64,000 nt of DNA from Ampelocalamus luodianensis (lineage: Eukaryota; Streptophyta; Magnoliopsida; Poales; Poaceae). The notes under the pieces are model-generated. The model worked only from the letters and a program-made list of their open reading frames with translations. It was not told where the DNA came from and searched no databases. Every line of letters begins with the position of its first letter. The first letter of the stretch is position 1. Below, in pieces: positions 11,532 through 22,600 of the stretch. Location: positions 878,001 to 942,000 of the forward strand of contig CM070639.1 of assembly GCA_036346255.1 (NCBI GenBank). The letters are read 5' to 3'. The position numbers were made by a program, and so were the translations under genes.

Positions 11532-11656
11532 TTTCTACTCCCGGGAGTAGTTACTCCCACCTTTGATATACCACCTAAAAGAACTTGATATACTCCATTA
11601 TCACTTTGGATATACTCATATACTCATAGGGAGTAACTACTCCCGAGAGTAGAAAA
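11532..11656. mobile_element. Small foldback/MITE-like element with 27-bp terminal inverted repeats
   Basis: The left arm (11532-11558) and right arm (11629-11655) are inverted repeats matching at 26 of 27 positions by eye. Each arm contains an internal short palindrome (ACTCCCGGGAGT-like). The loop between the arms is about 70 bp and AT-rich. Size and structure fit a MITE or foldback element; the superfamily is unclear because no clean target duplication is visible. Confidence 0.65.
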
Positions 11657-12810
11657 AAGGCTTCATATATATATATGAAATCTTCCGTAGAACTCACTTT
11701 AGGATACATCTTATAATCATTATTGGAGTATACTCAAATTGACAAAGAGATATTATCATACGATTTAAATGGTATACGAGACGTAGGAGTATGTACTCTC
11801 AGAAGTATCGTACCATTTTGATATATATATATTTCCAAGGCAAGATAGACCAAAATCCAAGGGTTTATCAGCTCACGTAGGTACGCGTGTGTGCATGGTC
11901 TGTCAGTACTCGAGATGGAATATAATCTGCATGCCAGATCTAGCTAGCTGCTAGCTGGTTGCGACGATCGATCGAGTACATATGTACGTTGCCCTCAGCA
12001 GCAAACGTGACGGCCGGTGCGGGTGGCAATCACATTCAGATTCAGGTTCAGATGGATGGATGGATCGACCACTAACTTAGCTTAGTTGGGTGTCTCAATC
12101 GAGAGACCAAAAGTTACCAACTAGCTAGCTGGAAAGAGCAGCAACATGTGTATGAATGAACTATATCTGATCCGTCGATCGTACGCACGTACGTGTTTGT
12201 TCTGTACATACGTCGATCGGTACGTGCAGATGATGATCATATGCATGCGTACGTGTAGTATCTTAGTTTCTACTTCTACTTGTGCAGTGAGGTCGATCTG
12301 GATCGGATCTTGCCGTCCCACCTATCTATCACTGTCCATGGACAGAGAAGATGAGCATGCATGCGGCTGCGAGCCTGTGATTCCGCCATGATGGCGAGCC
12401 TCATCGGCTAGTTCGCGAATGACGGCCAGTGACAGATGAAAATGCCGCGCCAAGTGTAGGCGCATGTACAGATCGATGTGATCTGCACTACCTGTCTCCA
12501 CTGCCACGGGAATACGCATGTATGCATGCGTGCTAAGCTAGTTAGTGCGAACTGCTGATAAGGCCAAAAGGTTAGACAGGTGTTCATGTCCTCAGTCACC
12601 TACAATCACATATATGCATGCTCGATAAGCACGAATCTAGCTACGTCTAGAAGCTGATTCTATATACCTTTAATTTGCCCTTTTCTTTTGAGAGGAAAAA
12701 AGAGTAGAAAAGGATCCTACTGATTGAATTTGCTCCCTTCCCCCCCCCCCCTTAATGCAACATATCAGATCTGTGGATATCATGAGGATATGTACACGAT
12801 ATTAAGATGA
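11657..12810. other. Intergenic, no gene recognised
   Basis: The stretch is rich in CGTACG, CGATCG and TAGCTAGC. Open frames at about 12120-12600 on both strands have no recognisable domain and look compositional. A poly-C run lies at about 12740-12752. Confidence 0.4.
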
Positions 12811-13548
12811 TGTTACAATTGGCAATGACACTTTTGGTTTGCTATTTCTCGTGTTTTCGGCAAATGTTCAAAGGTCAGTCAGTTCGACCGATACCGAACC
12901 GACCGGTTTGTGTTTGAATGTTGATCTGATTGGCTAATTGGTTTTGAGTTAAGTCATATCCATGTTTACCTTTGTATATGTGTTGCATATTGCATGGTTT
13001 CACTAACGGGTCAAGTTGTGAAGAACTTGTTTCGAGACGATTTCTCGTCTATTGCGCGTGTGTGTCTTGAAGGTTAATGACGGTCAACGGCGAGAGGATC
13101 GGGACTAAGCTTGGAGAGCCGAGGTCCGTAACGATCATGGATGCCGGGTGAGGTCAAGTGGCTCAAGCGTGGCGCGAATGGACGAGGATGACCAAACGGG
13201 CAGCAACGGTTGATCAAGCGACGGGTTGATCAAGCGCGTTCCGAGGATATGTGCAAGAGACTTGCCGACATGATGAGAGCCGTTGATCAACCTACACGCA
13301 TGGCGAGCAGCGCTTGTTTCGATCGATTGGACTTGGTCTTGGAGAAGGATCGAGAAGGGTATTTAGTAATTTCACCAAATACCGGCTTTGTGACATATGG
13401 CTAAACCACGCGCGGGACGGCGCAAGGTGAAGTGGTTTAGGTCTAGAGATGATGGTCTCGACGCTTTAAAAAACGTGCGTAAGTGTCCCGTTCATGTTGG
13501 GCCTTAACGGGAGCCCATTAGAGAAACTCTTCTAGAAGCTAGGCTTCT

Positions 13549-13558
13549 CTATAAATAG
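13549..13558 (+). promoter_or_regulatory. TATA box of solo LTR
   Basis: CTATAAATAG is followed about 55 bp later by a leader with GAGA repeats. It lies in the centre of the LTR, where a U3/R boundary would be. Confidence 0.5.
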
Positions 13559-14129
13559 GGGGTGTGCTGGACAAGCCACCCCAAGCACTTCATTTGTAAA
13601 CTCTAGTTTGGTTTTAGGGACTTGGAGAGAAAGAGAGAGGCTTAGGGTTCTAGGGAGATGAGTTGATTGTGTGCTCATGGATTGAGTTCTTGTCCTCCTT
13701 GAGGGAGTGGCTGTAACCAGCAACATCATGAATCAATATATGGATGCTTTCCCAAAGATGTGTCTCTTTGTGTTCTTCCTTCTCTCTATTTGATGATTTT
13801 GAGTCTTTCTTTGATCCGTGAGTTTTTGGTTGATCTCTTGCCCTCTTCTACCTTGCTGTGATGTGTGGGAATACATCTAGGATCTTCAAGATCATCAATC
13901 TCCCACGAGCAAGTTGTTGGATCAAGTTTTCGGTTTTGCCCGGTTTTGAACCCTCCTTCGGTAAAATAGAAAAAGGTCAAAACTTTGATGTGGATCTACT
14001 CAATCGTTGCTTGAAATAGGTTCCTAATATCCTTAGGAAGGTGTGTTCCAAATTTGGTCAAGTTTGGTCGTGTAGATCAAAAGTTACACCGATTTTAGTT
14101 TCGGTTTTCGGACTGATTTTCCTGTTCAT

Positions 14130-14255
14130 CGTGCTAGAGGTCAGACCGCCCATCTGAGAGGTCAGACCGCTAGGCAAATAGGTCAGACCGCCCGTGTGAG
14201 AGGTCTGACCGCTAGGCAAAATACTCGACCCGATTTCTGAGAGGTCAGACCGCCC
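14130..14255 (+). repeat. Short repeats GGTCAGACCGCC/GGTCAGACCGCTAGGC
   Basis: Five or so copies of an 18-24-bp unit built on GAGGTCAGACCGC alternate between two spacer types. The other family member (50002-51828) has diverged TCTGAC/CAGTCTGA units at the corresponding place near 50190-50280. Confidence 0.7.
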
Positions 14256-14609
14256 GAGACTCTGTGATTTGAGTTTTTGTTGATTTTGCTTCGGGGTTTT
14301 GATTGGATTCAATACAAGTCTTCCACTGTGCTTGTTGATTGATCTTCATAGCTTTCATAGCTATTGGAGTAAACATCGTGTTGAATCCGATCGTTTGTGA
14401 AAAGTTGAGCGTGCTCCTATCCACCCCCCTCTAGTCGTCTTTCCGGTCCTACAAGATCAAATGGCACTGACAAGTCAAAACATACACGCATATATGGAAC
14501 AAACTAATTAGCTCACTGGCTAGCTAATATCTGAAATATGGAGTAATAACCGGAGAACATGCATGATGCATGCTGCGCGACTAGTTGTAGCTTTTTTTTT
14601 TCTTCTTAT

Positions 14610-14885
14610 TGAGTTGCATGCACCAACCAATTCACCCAAAAGCTTAAGCTTATGAGGAAAGGTGGACAATTCACTTATACTTCAACACTCCCCCTCACGT
14701 GTAGGCTCTCTCAGGCCTAAGACGTGGAATAGAAGTGGACTGCAATTATTATTTTTAATTGCACCAACCGGGTCTTGAACTCAAAACCTCTTGACTCTGA
14801 TACCATATTGAGTTACATGCACCAACCAATTCACCCAAAAACTTAAACTTATGAAAAAGATAAACAATTCACTTATACTTCAACA
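14610..14885 (-). mobile_element. SMART/TRIM-type miniature LTR retrotransposon
   Basis: Two 77-78-bp direct terminal repeats (14610-14687 and 14809-14885) flank only 121 bp. On the - strand each LTR begins TGTTGAAGTATAAG and ends AACTCA. Right after the 5' LTR comes ATGGTATCAGAG (complement of 14795-14806), the initiator-tRNA-Met primer-binding site. Right before the 3' LTR is a purine tract GTGAGGGGGAG (complement of 14688-14698). Flanks CTTAT (14605-14609) and CTTCT (14886-14890) are a target duplication with one mismatch. The element has no coding capacity and must have been moved by proteins supplied in trans. Size and structure match the SMART elements known from grasses. Confidence 0.88.
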
Positions 14886-14890
14886 CTTCT

Positions 14891-16360
14891 TCCTCTCAGC
14901 TGGCTTGTTTGGACAAGCCTTAATTAGAGTGTTGCAACTAGTCAAAGTTTGCTGCTGCTGTCAGTGTCGACGTCTCCTGCCGCAACCATGTCATGCGATC
15001 GACACTCCCTAGCTTCACTGTCGCGACTTATTGTAACCACTATGCATGCATGTGTTGAAAGATTTTCTTAAAAATAGAAATAAATGGAAGGAAGGAAAAG
15101 CCATGCACCCGGCCTTGATCTTAAGGATAAGTTTGTTTTTATATATATATGCCCCAAAATTTCCAGATTCTCTTGGCTCACGTGCCAGTGACGTAATAAG
15201 CGGCAAATAAAAGATCGTGCCAACCTTCGATAGCTAATAATTAAGAAGCTAAAAGAGAGCAATGCTGTTTATTTTTCTGTTAAAAAGTATCAAAGCTTTT
15301 GTCATTTGTACGTATGTAGGTGATCGACTTGGGCAGCTAAGATGGATGGATCTCATGTTCTCGAGTGAAAGTGACGACCGAGCCTACTAGCTAGCTTTGA
15401 TTTGATGTGAAATCTGGAAGCCGAAGCTGTGATCAGTAGTCTTGCACAGTTCATTTGACCGTCATTACTTACAGGCCACTTCCCACCACTGCATCAGTCC
15501 GGCCAATTGAGTTTATTTTCACCGATCAACCTCACGCTTAATTTGCAAACCGCTAGCTAGTAGTAGGGGAGCTATAGTACGTATATTACTGTATTGTACT
15601 CCTTATATGCTATTGATTTTACCGAACGGCTAGAAATCTGTCGGATGATCTTTTTTTTTTCTCAATCAATCGAATTTCTCACCTTCCCATCCGCTTGAAG
15701 TTTCGTGCTCCGGGGAACTCGTCCTCCTCGTCTCCGGTGTCGTCGTCTCCACGGCTGCCGGGATAGGGCTCGGGGCTCACCGGTTAGGGTTTGGAGTTCA
15801 TTGGGGTCGAATTTAGAGGGAGCCCGGGGCGGCGGGAAGACCGGCGGTGGGATCACCGGCCGCGGGCTTGGGAAGGGCGGTGGGTGGAGAAAACAAGAAT
15901 AAGAGAATATTAGGAGGCGAGGGTGGGGGATCCGACGTAGACAGGGAAGAAGGGAGGGGCGGGGGCAACGGAGCCATGCGACTCGGGAGGAAGAGGCGCG
16001 GGGGTAGCAAGAGGGGAGAGGGTTCGCCGGTGTCGGAGAATTGTGTTATGAGTTTTTTCATTTGAACCTCCCAATCTCCTTATCTCTTTTGCTTTCCTTT
16101 CTTCAAGAATTATGTGGAATCATCTGAAAGCAAGAGGCGGGCAGTGGGGAGGTGCGGTAGGGCAGAGGCAGGGGTGGTGCGGCTAGGGTTTGGGTTCAGC
16201 CCCCCTCATCTCCTTTTAAGGGTGCCCCCCCCCTCCCGAGTCCAAAGTGGACTTAGTTTGGGCTTGGGCTGGCAGCCATTAACCCCATTTTTCGCTCTTT
16301 TCTTTTCAATTACCTCAGGTACCTTTCTATTTCTTTTTTAATTGAACAGGATATTAAAAG
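14891..16360. other. Intergenic, including a GC-rich block
   Basis: From 14891 to 15660 the sequence is AT-rich with no gene. From about 15690 to 16200 it is GC-rich, with open frames on both strands that carry no domain and are probably compositional. A CCGCGGGC/GGGGCGG-rich core could be a captured exon or a CpG-rich promoter, but I see nothing to identify it. Confidence 0.35.
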
Positions 16361-16500
16361 GTGCAAATGGTGGTGAGTGCGGGAAGGGATCCTCACAAGT
16401 CACATGGTGCACATGGTGGTGAGTTTACGGGAAGGGATCCTCACAAGTCACATGGTGCACATGGTGGTGAGTTTACGGGAAGGGATCCTCACAAGTCATA
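16361..16500 (+). repeat. Three-copy 46-48-bp tandem repeat
   Basis: Units start at 16361, 16407 and 16455 with GTGCAMATGGTGGTGAGT and contain GGGAAGGGATCCTCACAAGT. The second and third are nearly identical, and the first lacks two bases. A (CT)n run follows at about 16511-16528. Confidence 0.92.
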
Positions 16501-17967
16501 TGCATTCCTTTCTCTCTCTCTCTCTCTTCTATTGATTTAGGATTTAATAGTGAAATACAGTTGCAATACTAAATCAGTAAATAGAGCACATTCTTTTTTT
16601 TTCTCACATTAAGATATTATGCAAGTTATTTTCCAAATTGATTACTATAGTGATGACATGTGAAAAGATGCTAGTAGACTACTATATAGTATACAATGTG
16701 CTTCTAAGAACAAAAAAAAAAATCAGATGATGAATTTTACGAAGAAAAGTACAGAAACCGCTCGATAATGCGTAGTTTGAACTAATCGTACCAGACGTTG
16801 CTTTATGCGCCCGCACCCCTAACGCTAAATTTCTAGCTCCGTCAAGCTAGATTTTTTATAGAACGTGAGGACGAGTCTGGACCATTGGATCTAGACCCAT
16901 ACATGACCCAACATTCCAAAAAAACAACTGATTTTGTGGATTAAATTAGTAAACAAAATTTACCGAGATACAGAACAGATCCTTGATTTTTATGACATGA
17001 CAGGCATGCATATAAGAAGGCCTGGCATAGCCTGTGACACCAGCATCATCCGCCGCGCCGACATCGAGTACGCGAACGGAAGCGAGGTGATGGGATGCGG
17101 TGGTGATCTCGACTCTTTCGCCACTCTCAGCCTTGTTTACCTTCAGTTTACCCGTAAGGGACACGGCGAGAACAGCGCTGCTGCTGTAGTGCTACAGCAA
17201 CAACGCCGAGAAAAAGACGCAAATTAGTCAACCAATCAATTTATATATTCATTGATTGATTCCTTAATAAAACGCTTAGTTGCACCTGCTGCTCGCCAAA
17301 ACCTAATTAATCCTGGTGACTATCTTTACGTACACAGGAGTGTACTTCGATAGGAATTTTATGAGGTCGTTGATTTATTTCTAGCCTTCGTCTGTCTAAG
17401 CATGTGCCAGAGCGCGAGTGTGGTGGTTTGTGCGTGTGCATCTTCATTGTAGTAAAATAATAATAATTTAGGGCCGGGAGAACATGCAGTGCATAACAGT
17501 ACTAGTCCAATTAACAGTGGATCAATGGAAGAAAAGTGGCACGCAGTGCAGTGGCTTTCTTGAAGTGGTCCGTAGTAGCACGAGATAGATAGGCAGAGGC
17601 AGGCGCCCCTAACTCTATTATGCATGGTTGGTTGCTTAATTAATTTAAATTAAACTGTAGGTGGGAATGTGAGATGCTTCCCCTTTACACATCTAGCTTA
17701 GCTTTGTAATAATGCAACATCTCCTCAATTATTTGCCTCTGCTATAATACAGCTTCCCAACATCAGAGAGCCCCTCAAAAAAGATCAGAGAAGTGTCATG
17801 TTGTATATATGCTGTCGCTTTCTCTACGTAATACTGTATCCATCTATGTACAGACTACAGAGAGACACAAGAGGTAAGAGATACTTAATTTGTTTTTTTT
17901 CTTCTACGTATCTCTGAGACGTAGTATATATCTCCCAATCTAGCTAGCTCCCGTCACATGCTCTGCT
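16501..17967. other. Upstream region of the NPF gene, no other gene recognised
   Basis: A + strand open frame at 16934-17227 has a GC-rich middle but no recognisable domain. The last 300 bp (about 17700-17967) are the likely proximal promoter of the transporter gene. Confidence 0.4.
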
Positions 17968-17975
17968 TATTTATA
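17968..17975 (+). promoter_or_regulatory. TATA box of the NPF gene
   Basis: TATTTATA lies 106 bp upstream of the start codon at 18081. With usual plant spacing, transcription would start at about 18000, giving an 80-nt 5' UTR. Confidence 0.6.
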
Positions 17976-18080
17976 CGGCCGGCCTCTCCTCCCCTTCCCG
18001 CCTGCACATGCTCTAGCAGCAGCAGCCACCCACGCTGTACACGTGAGAGGCTGTGTCAGTCTTACTCTTGAGAGAAGAAG

Positions 18081-21000
18081 ATGGACGCTGCTAACAGTCC
18101 GCGGGGGGAGCAGAAGGCGTATAGCGACGCCGCCATGGCCGAGAAGATGAAGAAGCAGCTGAGCGAGAACGGCGCCGAGGCTGATCATGAGGCGGACGCC
18201 GGCGAGCCCGTTGTCGACTACCGCGGATGGAAGGCCATGCCCTACGTCATAGGTGAGTGACTGCACTGTTACTAACTAATTCCTCCGTGATCGATGATGA
18301 TATCTACGACTCTGGAATCGATGGCCAACATCGAGGTTAATTGAGTTCATCCTTACATATGAATGCTTCATCTCAAGCCTTGATGGATCCCCCCTCCTGC
18401 CGCAGATACATAGCCTGCACCCTGCACCTACCAATTATTTAGCTGCAACAACAAAGATGGCTTGCTTGTTTGGGCTTAATTCGATAGACAAATTAAGCAT
18501 TTTTGATGCTGCATGCATGTACGTGTTAGTTTGTCCCCAGCTAGCTTCATGTGTCATCAGAAACGACGAACCACAACCGCACCTATTAGCTAGATTGGAC
18601 TTTATCTGATTCGCTCACCTTTTGTTTTTTTTTCTACCTAGCTATTACTTTCCGCTTCGCTATATCTGTCCGTGGTCTCGGGATAATGCGTTTCAATAAA
18701 ATATTTGTTAATTGAGAGAATTTAAAGTGTAGTTATCGTAATTTTTTGGGATCGTTCTAGAAACTTCATGATCGCTTTCTTCAATGAAAACAGTCACATT
18801 TTGAACCGTAGGATGAGATCAGATATCACTCATCATAAAAACATGTTTTTAAAAAAAAAAACCCAACACACATCTCAACGCATATCAAATGGTTCAAAAT
18901 GTGACTGTTTTCAACTGAAGAAAACAGTCGCAAGTTTTCTAGCAAAACTCAATTTTTTTTATCTCTATAGGCCTAATTAAATACTCTGAAAGAGATTAAG
19001 TATTTTTTTTTATCTCTATAAGCCTAATTAAATACTCTGAAAGAGATTAAGTTGCTGTGCTGTGTCATTTAATAAAGATATGTATAGTTATTTTTAATTA
19101 AATTTTTCTTAGATTTAATGATTTCTTGATTTGTACGCGTGCGTGGTGTGCCGTGGACGGATAGAACGGAGAGAGTGTCGCCATGTTTGCAATTTCCATA
19201 GTAAAGTCCACGCAGAGGTCGTCACTTCACGACTCCAATTTTTTAAGACAAGAGCTAGCAGCTGAATAAGTTTATAGTCGTACGTATCTATGAATCGATC
19301 TCAACGTACCTGTGTCAGTGCCAATTAATCAAATGGACAGTGAAGGGAAAAGAAAAGAAAACGGAGGAGTAATGGCGATGTCGACGAGTCACGTTTTTTG
19401 TGTGTTTTGTTTTGAGAAAAGAAGAAGACGAATGAGATGAATGAATACTGGTGACAAGCAGCAGTGGATCGACATGCCATTGCCAGCGATGACGACGAGT
19501 TCTGCTCCACTGTGTGTGCTGAGCCACGCGTGCCTGACATCCCATTCCCAACTAGGGATGGATCCAAAGCCAAGCCAGCTTTCTTCTTCCTTTGCACCGC
19601 GTCTTTTTTCTGCACTGCGGCTAGTGGCCTGGCCTGCCATGGCAGCTGTTACTGTTACCTTTGTCACTCACATGCCGAATACTGCTAGTAATTACAGACC
19701 AGTAATCTCTAAGCTTGTTGCGTGGTTGATTTGCTACGCAGGGAACGAGACGTTCGAGAAGCTCGGGACGATCGGGACGCTCTCCAACCTGCTGGTGTAC
19801 CTGACGACGGTGTACCACATCAAGAGCGTCAACGCCGCCACCCTCCTCAACTTCTTCACCGGCACCAGCAACCTCGCCCCCATCCTCGGCGCCTTCCTCT
19901 CCGACACCTACCTCGGCCGCTACACCACCCTCGCCGGCGCCTCCATAGCCTCCTTCCTCGGCATGCTCCTCCTCACGCTCACCGCCGCACTCCACTCCCT
20001 CCACCCACCGCCATGCAGCGCTTCCAAAGATTCCTCCTCCTGTCGCGGCCCCTCCCACTGGCAGCTCTCCGCCCTCCTCGCCTCCTTCTTCTTCCTCGTC
20101 GTCGGCGCCGGCGGCATCCGCCCATGCAACCTCGCCTTCGGCGCCGACCAGTTCGACCCGCGCACCCCCTCCGGCCGCAAAGGCATCGCCAGCTTCTTCA
20201 ACTGGTACTACTTCACCTTCACCATCGCCATGATGCTGTCCGCCACCCTCATCATCTACCTCCAGAGCAACATCAACTGGGCGCTCGGCCTCGCCGTCCC
20301 CGCCGCGCTCATGGGCCTCTCCTGCGCGCTCTTCTTCATGGGCACGCGCCTCTACGTCCGCGTCCGCCCCGAGGGCAGCCCATTCACCAGCTTCGCGCAG
20401 GTCCTCGTCGCCGCCGCCCGCAAGCGCCGCCTCCGCCTGCCCGAAACGCCTGCCGACCTCTTCGACCCGCCGCACCGGAGCAAGCTCGTCTCCAAGATAG
20501 CCTACACGGAACAGTTCCGCTGCCTCGACAAGGCCGCCGTGCTCACCCCACAGGACGAGCTCGGCCCCGACGGGAGGACGCCGGCGAACCCGTGGCGCCT
20601 CTGCACGCTGCAGCAGGTGGAGGAGGTCAAGTGCCTGGCGCGCATCATCCCGGTGTGGTCCTCGGGGATCGTCTACTTCGTCGTGCTGAGCCAGATGGGC
20701 ACCTACGTGGTGCTCCAGGCCATGCAGACCGACCGCCGGATCGGCCGGTCGGGGTTCCAGGTTCCGGCGGGCTCCTTCGTCGTGTTCCAGATGCTGGCGC
20801 TCACGCTGTGGATCCCGGTGTACGACCGCCTCGTCGTGCCGGCGCTGCGGCGCGTCACGAAGCGCGAGGGCGGGATCAGCCTGCTCCATCGCATCGGCGT
20901 AGGGCTCGCGCTGTCGGTCGCGACGATGCTGGTGTCAGCGGCGGTGGAGCAACGGCGGCGCAGGGTGGGGTCGGGAATGTCGTGCTTCTGGTTGGTGCCG

Positions 21001-21393
21001 CAGGAGCTGCTGGCTGGGATGTCGGAGGCGTTCGCCGCCATCGGGCAGATCGAGTTCTACTACAAGCAGTTCCCGGAGAACATGCGCAGCGTGGCGGGGG
21101 CATTCCTCTTCCTGGGCTTCTCGCTGGGGAGCTACGCGAGCGGGCTCATTATCACCGTCGTGCACCGGACCACGCGCGGGCGCGACGGGCGACCGGACTG
21201 GCTGGCGCAGGACCTGAACGAGGGCCGCGTGGACCTCTTCTACCTGGTCGTCGCCGCCCTGGCCGCGGCCAACCTGGTGTACTTCGTCTTGTGCGCGCGC
21301 TGGTACAGGTTCAAGAAGTCGGAGGCCGCCTCCGCCGGGGACGTCGAGTTGGAGGGAAACGACGGTTTGAAGGTGAATGCACCGCCGGTTTAG
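18081..21393 (+). CDS. NPF (NRT1/PTR) family proton-coupled transporter, NPF2-like; exons 18081-18252 and 19742-21393
   Basis: The spliced CDS gives 607 residues, within the normal size for the family. Exon 1 encodes a hydrophilic N-terminus ending YRGWKAMPYVI (residues 47-57). The phase-1 intron has canonical ends (GGTGAGT, CGCAG) and joins directly to GNETFEKLG. That segment carries the ExxEK proton-coupling motif (residues 60-64). GGIRPCNLAFGADQFD ends at residue 196, and FYYKQFPENMRS starts at about 496; both are hallmark PTR motifs. About twelve hydrophobic segments are seen, with a long basic cytosolic loop (about 269-350) between the two six-helix halves and a cytosolic tail after about residue 575. 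The order and wording of motifs resemble NPF2 members such as nitrate and glucosinolate transporters. Likely role: membrane import or export of nitrate or another anion; the substrate cannot be read from sequence. I see no frameshift or stop. It is the only apparently intact gene here. Confidence 0.95.
18786..18912. repeat. Inverted-repeat hairpin inside the NPF intron
   Basis: Perfect 22-bp arms lie at 18786-18807 and 18891-18912. Weaker complementarity continues outward, and the right side has a nested palindrome around GACTGTTTTC...GAAAACAGTC (18903-18930). Probably a MITE remnant. Confidence 0.7.
18961..19051 (+). repeat. 51-bp tandem duplication in the NPF intron
   Basis: The unit ATCTCTATAGGCCTAATTAA plus about 20 more bases occurs at 18961-19000 and 19012-19051, each preceded by a T-run. 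The copies differ at one position. Confidence 0.9.
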
Positions 21394-21572
21394 AGGTCAT
21401 CATCATTAGTTAGCAACGCAATATACTATACTATATACCAACATCAACATGCGCAGATGGATAGATTCTCCGTAATAGATGGGTTGCGATGGATGTACCG
21501 ATCGATAAATCTTTGTGAGTGATATCAACACCTACACATCTACAAATCTTCGGGATTAAACAGGGGAGAAGA

Positions 21573-21583
21573 AATAAATAAAT
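21573..21583 (+). promoter_or_regulatory. Candidate polyadenylation signal of the NPF gene
   Basis: AATAAATAAAT lies about 180 bp after the stop codon, a typical distance for a plant 3' UTR. Other AT-rich candidates exist nearby, so this is only the best match. Confidence 0.4.
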
Positions 21584-21614
21584 CTGATGAAACTGAAACA
21601 ATAATAAAACAAGG

Positions 21615-21910
21615 AATGGCAAGAGCAGAGCAGACTCTGCAGCACGTCCACTCAGTCTCCCCATCTGTCCTGAGACACGGTGGTACACTTCTTCCGCTTC
21701 GGCTCTTGGCACATGGCGAAGCGTCGTCAGGTACACGAAGAGGGGCGCGCTACCCTCCTCCGCTCCTGCGTTTATTCACCAGCAAGTGGTCAAGATTGCT
21801 GGTGCTCGCCGCGAGGGTTAACGGAGCTACAAAACAATGTGAGCTACTAAGAAACTACAGACTAGCAAGAGACGAGAAGAAACTCTCTAACACTTCAAGA
21901 AGCTACACAC
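21615..21910. repeat. MULE-associated segment, shared with 35.9-36.5 kb
   Basis: Two blocks match the region downstream of the MULE transposase at 35.5 kb in the same orientation. The first (about 21640-21760) pairs with 35925-36090, including CTGTCCTGAGA and GGGGCGCG. The second (about 21810-21905) pairs with 36355-36455, including CGCGAGGGTTAACGGAGCTA and AACTACAGACTAGCAAGAGA. The copy here is shorter. On the - strand both encode related peptides (APLF.YL, then SQDRW), but no domain is recognised. Confidence 0.7.
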
Positions 21911-22600
21911 CACAAGGAAGGAAGGGGCCGTCCGAGGAGGTCCTGCCTTCGCTTCGGAGGAGTAGCCCCTCTGCTATGCAACACCGCACCGCCTTTGAGT
22001 CTGAATTTCTTGTCGTAGCAGGAAGGAAGACGTGGCCAGAGGTAATTCGTAGTGGAACGTATATTCTTTTTACCTGTTTATAAGACTCAATACAATGACA
22101 TTCACAAAAAAGAGCAAAACTAATTCAAAACAGTGGTAATATGAGCACTGAAAATTCAGTACAGAACAGCAGTCAGTCCACTAATGTTCCAACTCCCTAC
22201 CCCTGACTCATGCACTGACTACAACGGAAGTAGCGGATCAGAATAATGATTCTATATATGAATTGTACTAAATAATAGGCGCAGTACTCAGTCTTCGAAT
22301 TTTTCATGGACATAAGTAAATTATTTTGTAATAGCCTTTGACTTTTTTTTTCTCAAAAAAATGGCAACCATAACAAGCCGCTCCCGTAACTTGTAAGCGG
22401 CAAAACTGGCACTTTTCAGTCCAGTTCCCAACCAATTCTCTGGTTGCCACAATACCCAGAGACAAAGGTGCATCAGGGAACTGGCACCAGCAGCCAAGCA
22501 ACACAACACTTTTGTCCGGTTTTCGAAACCCTAGATGCAAGAAATATGATGCCAAAAATAAAACAGCTGCAGTAATCCTAAATATTTAGGTAGGATCAAT
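21911..22600. other. No further gene seen
   Basis: The stretch may be intron of the AAA-ATPase fragment that ends at 22606. I searched the - strand for the exon that normally follows (encoding KRIYVPLPD-like sequence) and did not find it. Confidence 0.4.

Larger units (their letters stand above)
12811..14454 (+). mobile_element. Solo-LTR-like element, family A, copy 1
   Basis: The element starts TGTTAC and ends GGTCCTACA. Its internal order matches the reverse complement of 50002-51828: a GGTTTAGGTC segment, a GGGCCTTAACGG segment, a promoter-like CTATAAATAG (13549-13558), a GGCTTAGGGTT leader, a GATGAGTTGATTG segment, repeats of GGTCAGACCGCC (14140-14250), and a CCCCCTCTAGTCG end. Those are LTR features (U3 with TATA, leader, polyadenylation region). 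No internal retroelement genes adjoin it, so a solo LTR is the best reading. A clean 5-bp target duplication is not visible. Confidence 0.65.
18253..19741 (+). other. Intron of the NPF gene (1489 bp)
   Basis: GT-AG intron with donor GGTGAGT and acceptor CTACGCAG. It carries an inverted-repeat element (18786-18912) and a 51-bp tandem duplication (18961-19051). An open frame runs from 19441 through the acceptor into exon 2, but its first 100 codons lack family similarity, while exon 1 supplies the expected N-terminus. The intron reading is therefore preferred. Confidence 0.85.

Noticed and set aside
16934..17227. 97-codon open frame upstream of the NPF gene
   Set aside because: No domain or promoter evidence. 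Possibly a GC-rich gene scrap, but not supportable as a gene.
19441..19741. Upstream extension of the NPF exon 2 frame as the true N-terminus
   Set aside because: The extra 100 codons lack family similarity. Exon 1 at 18081 provides the expected YRGWKxMP segment with matching splice phase.
19722..21413. Long second open frame (563 codons) overlapping NPF exon 2, and a 422-codon frame on the opposite strand (20889-19621)
   Set aside because: Both are composition artefacts of a very GC-rich exon. They are rich in Arg/Pro/His or Glu/Gly/Ala and lack any domain, while the NPF frame has family motifs throughout.
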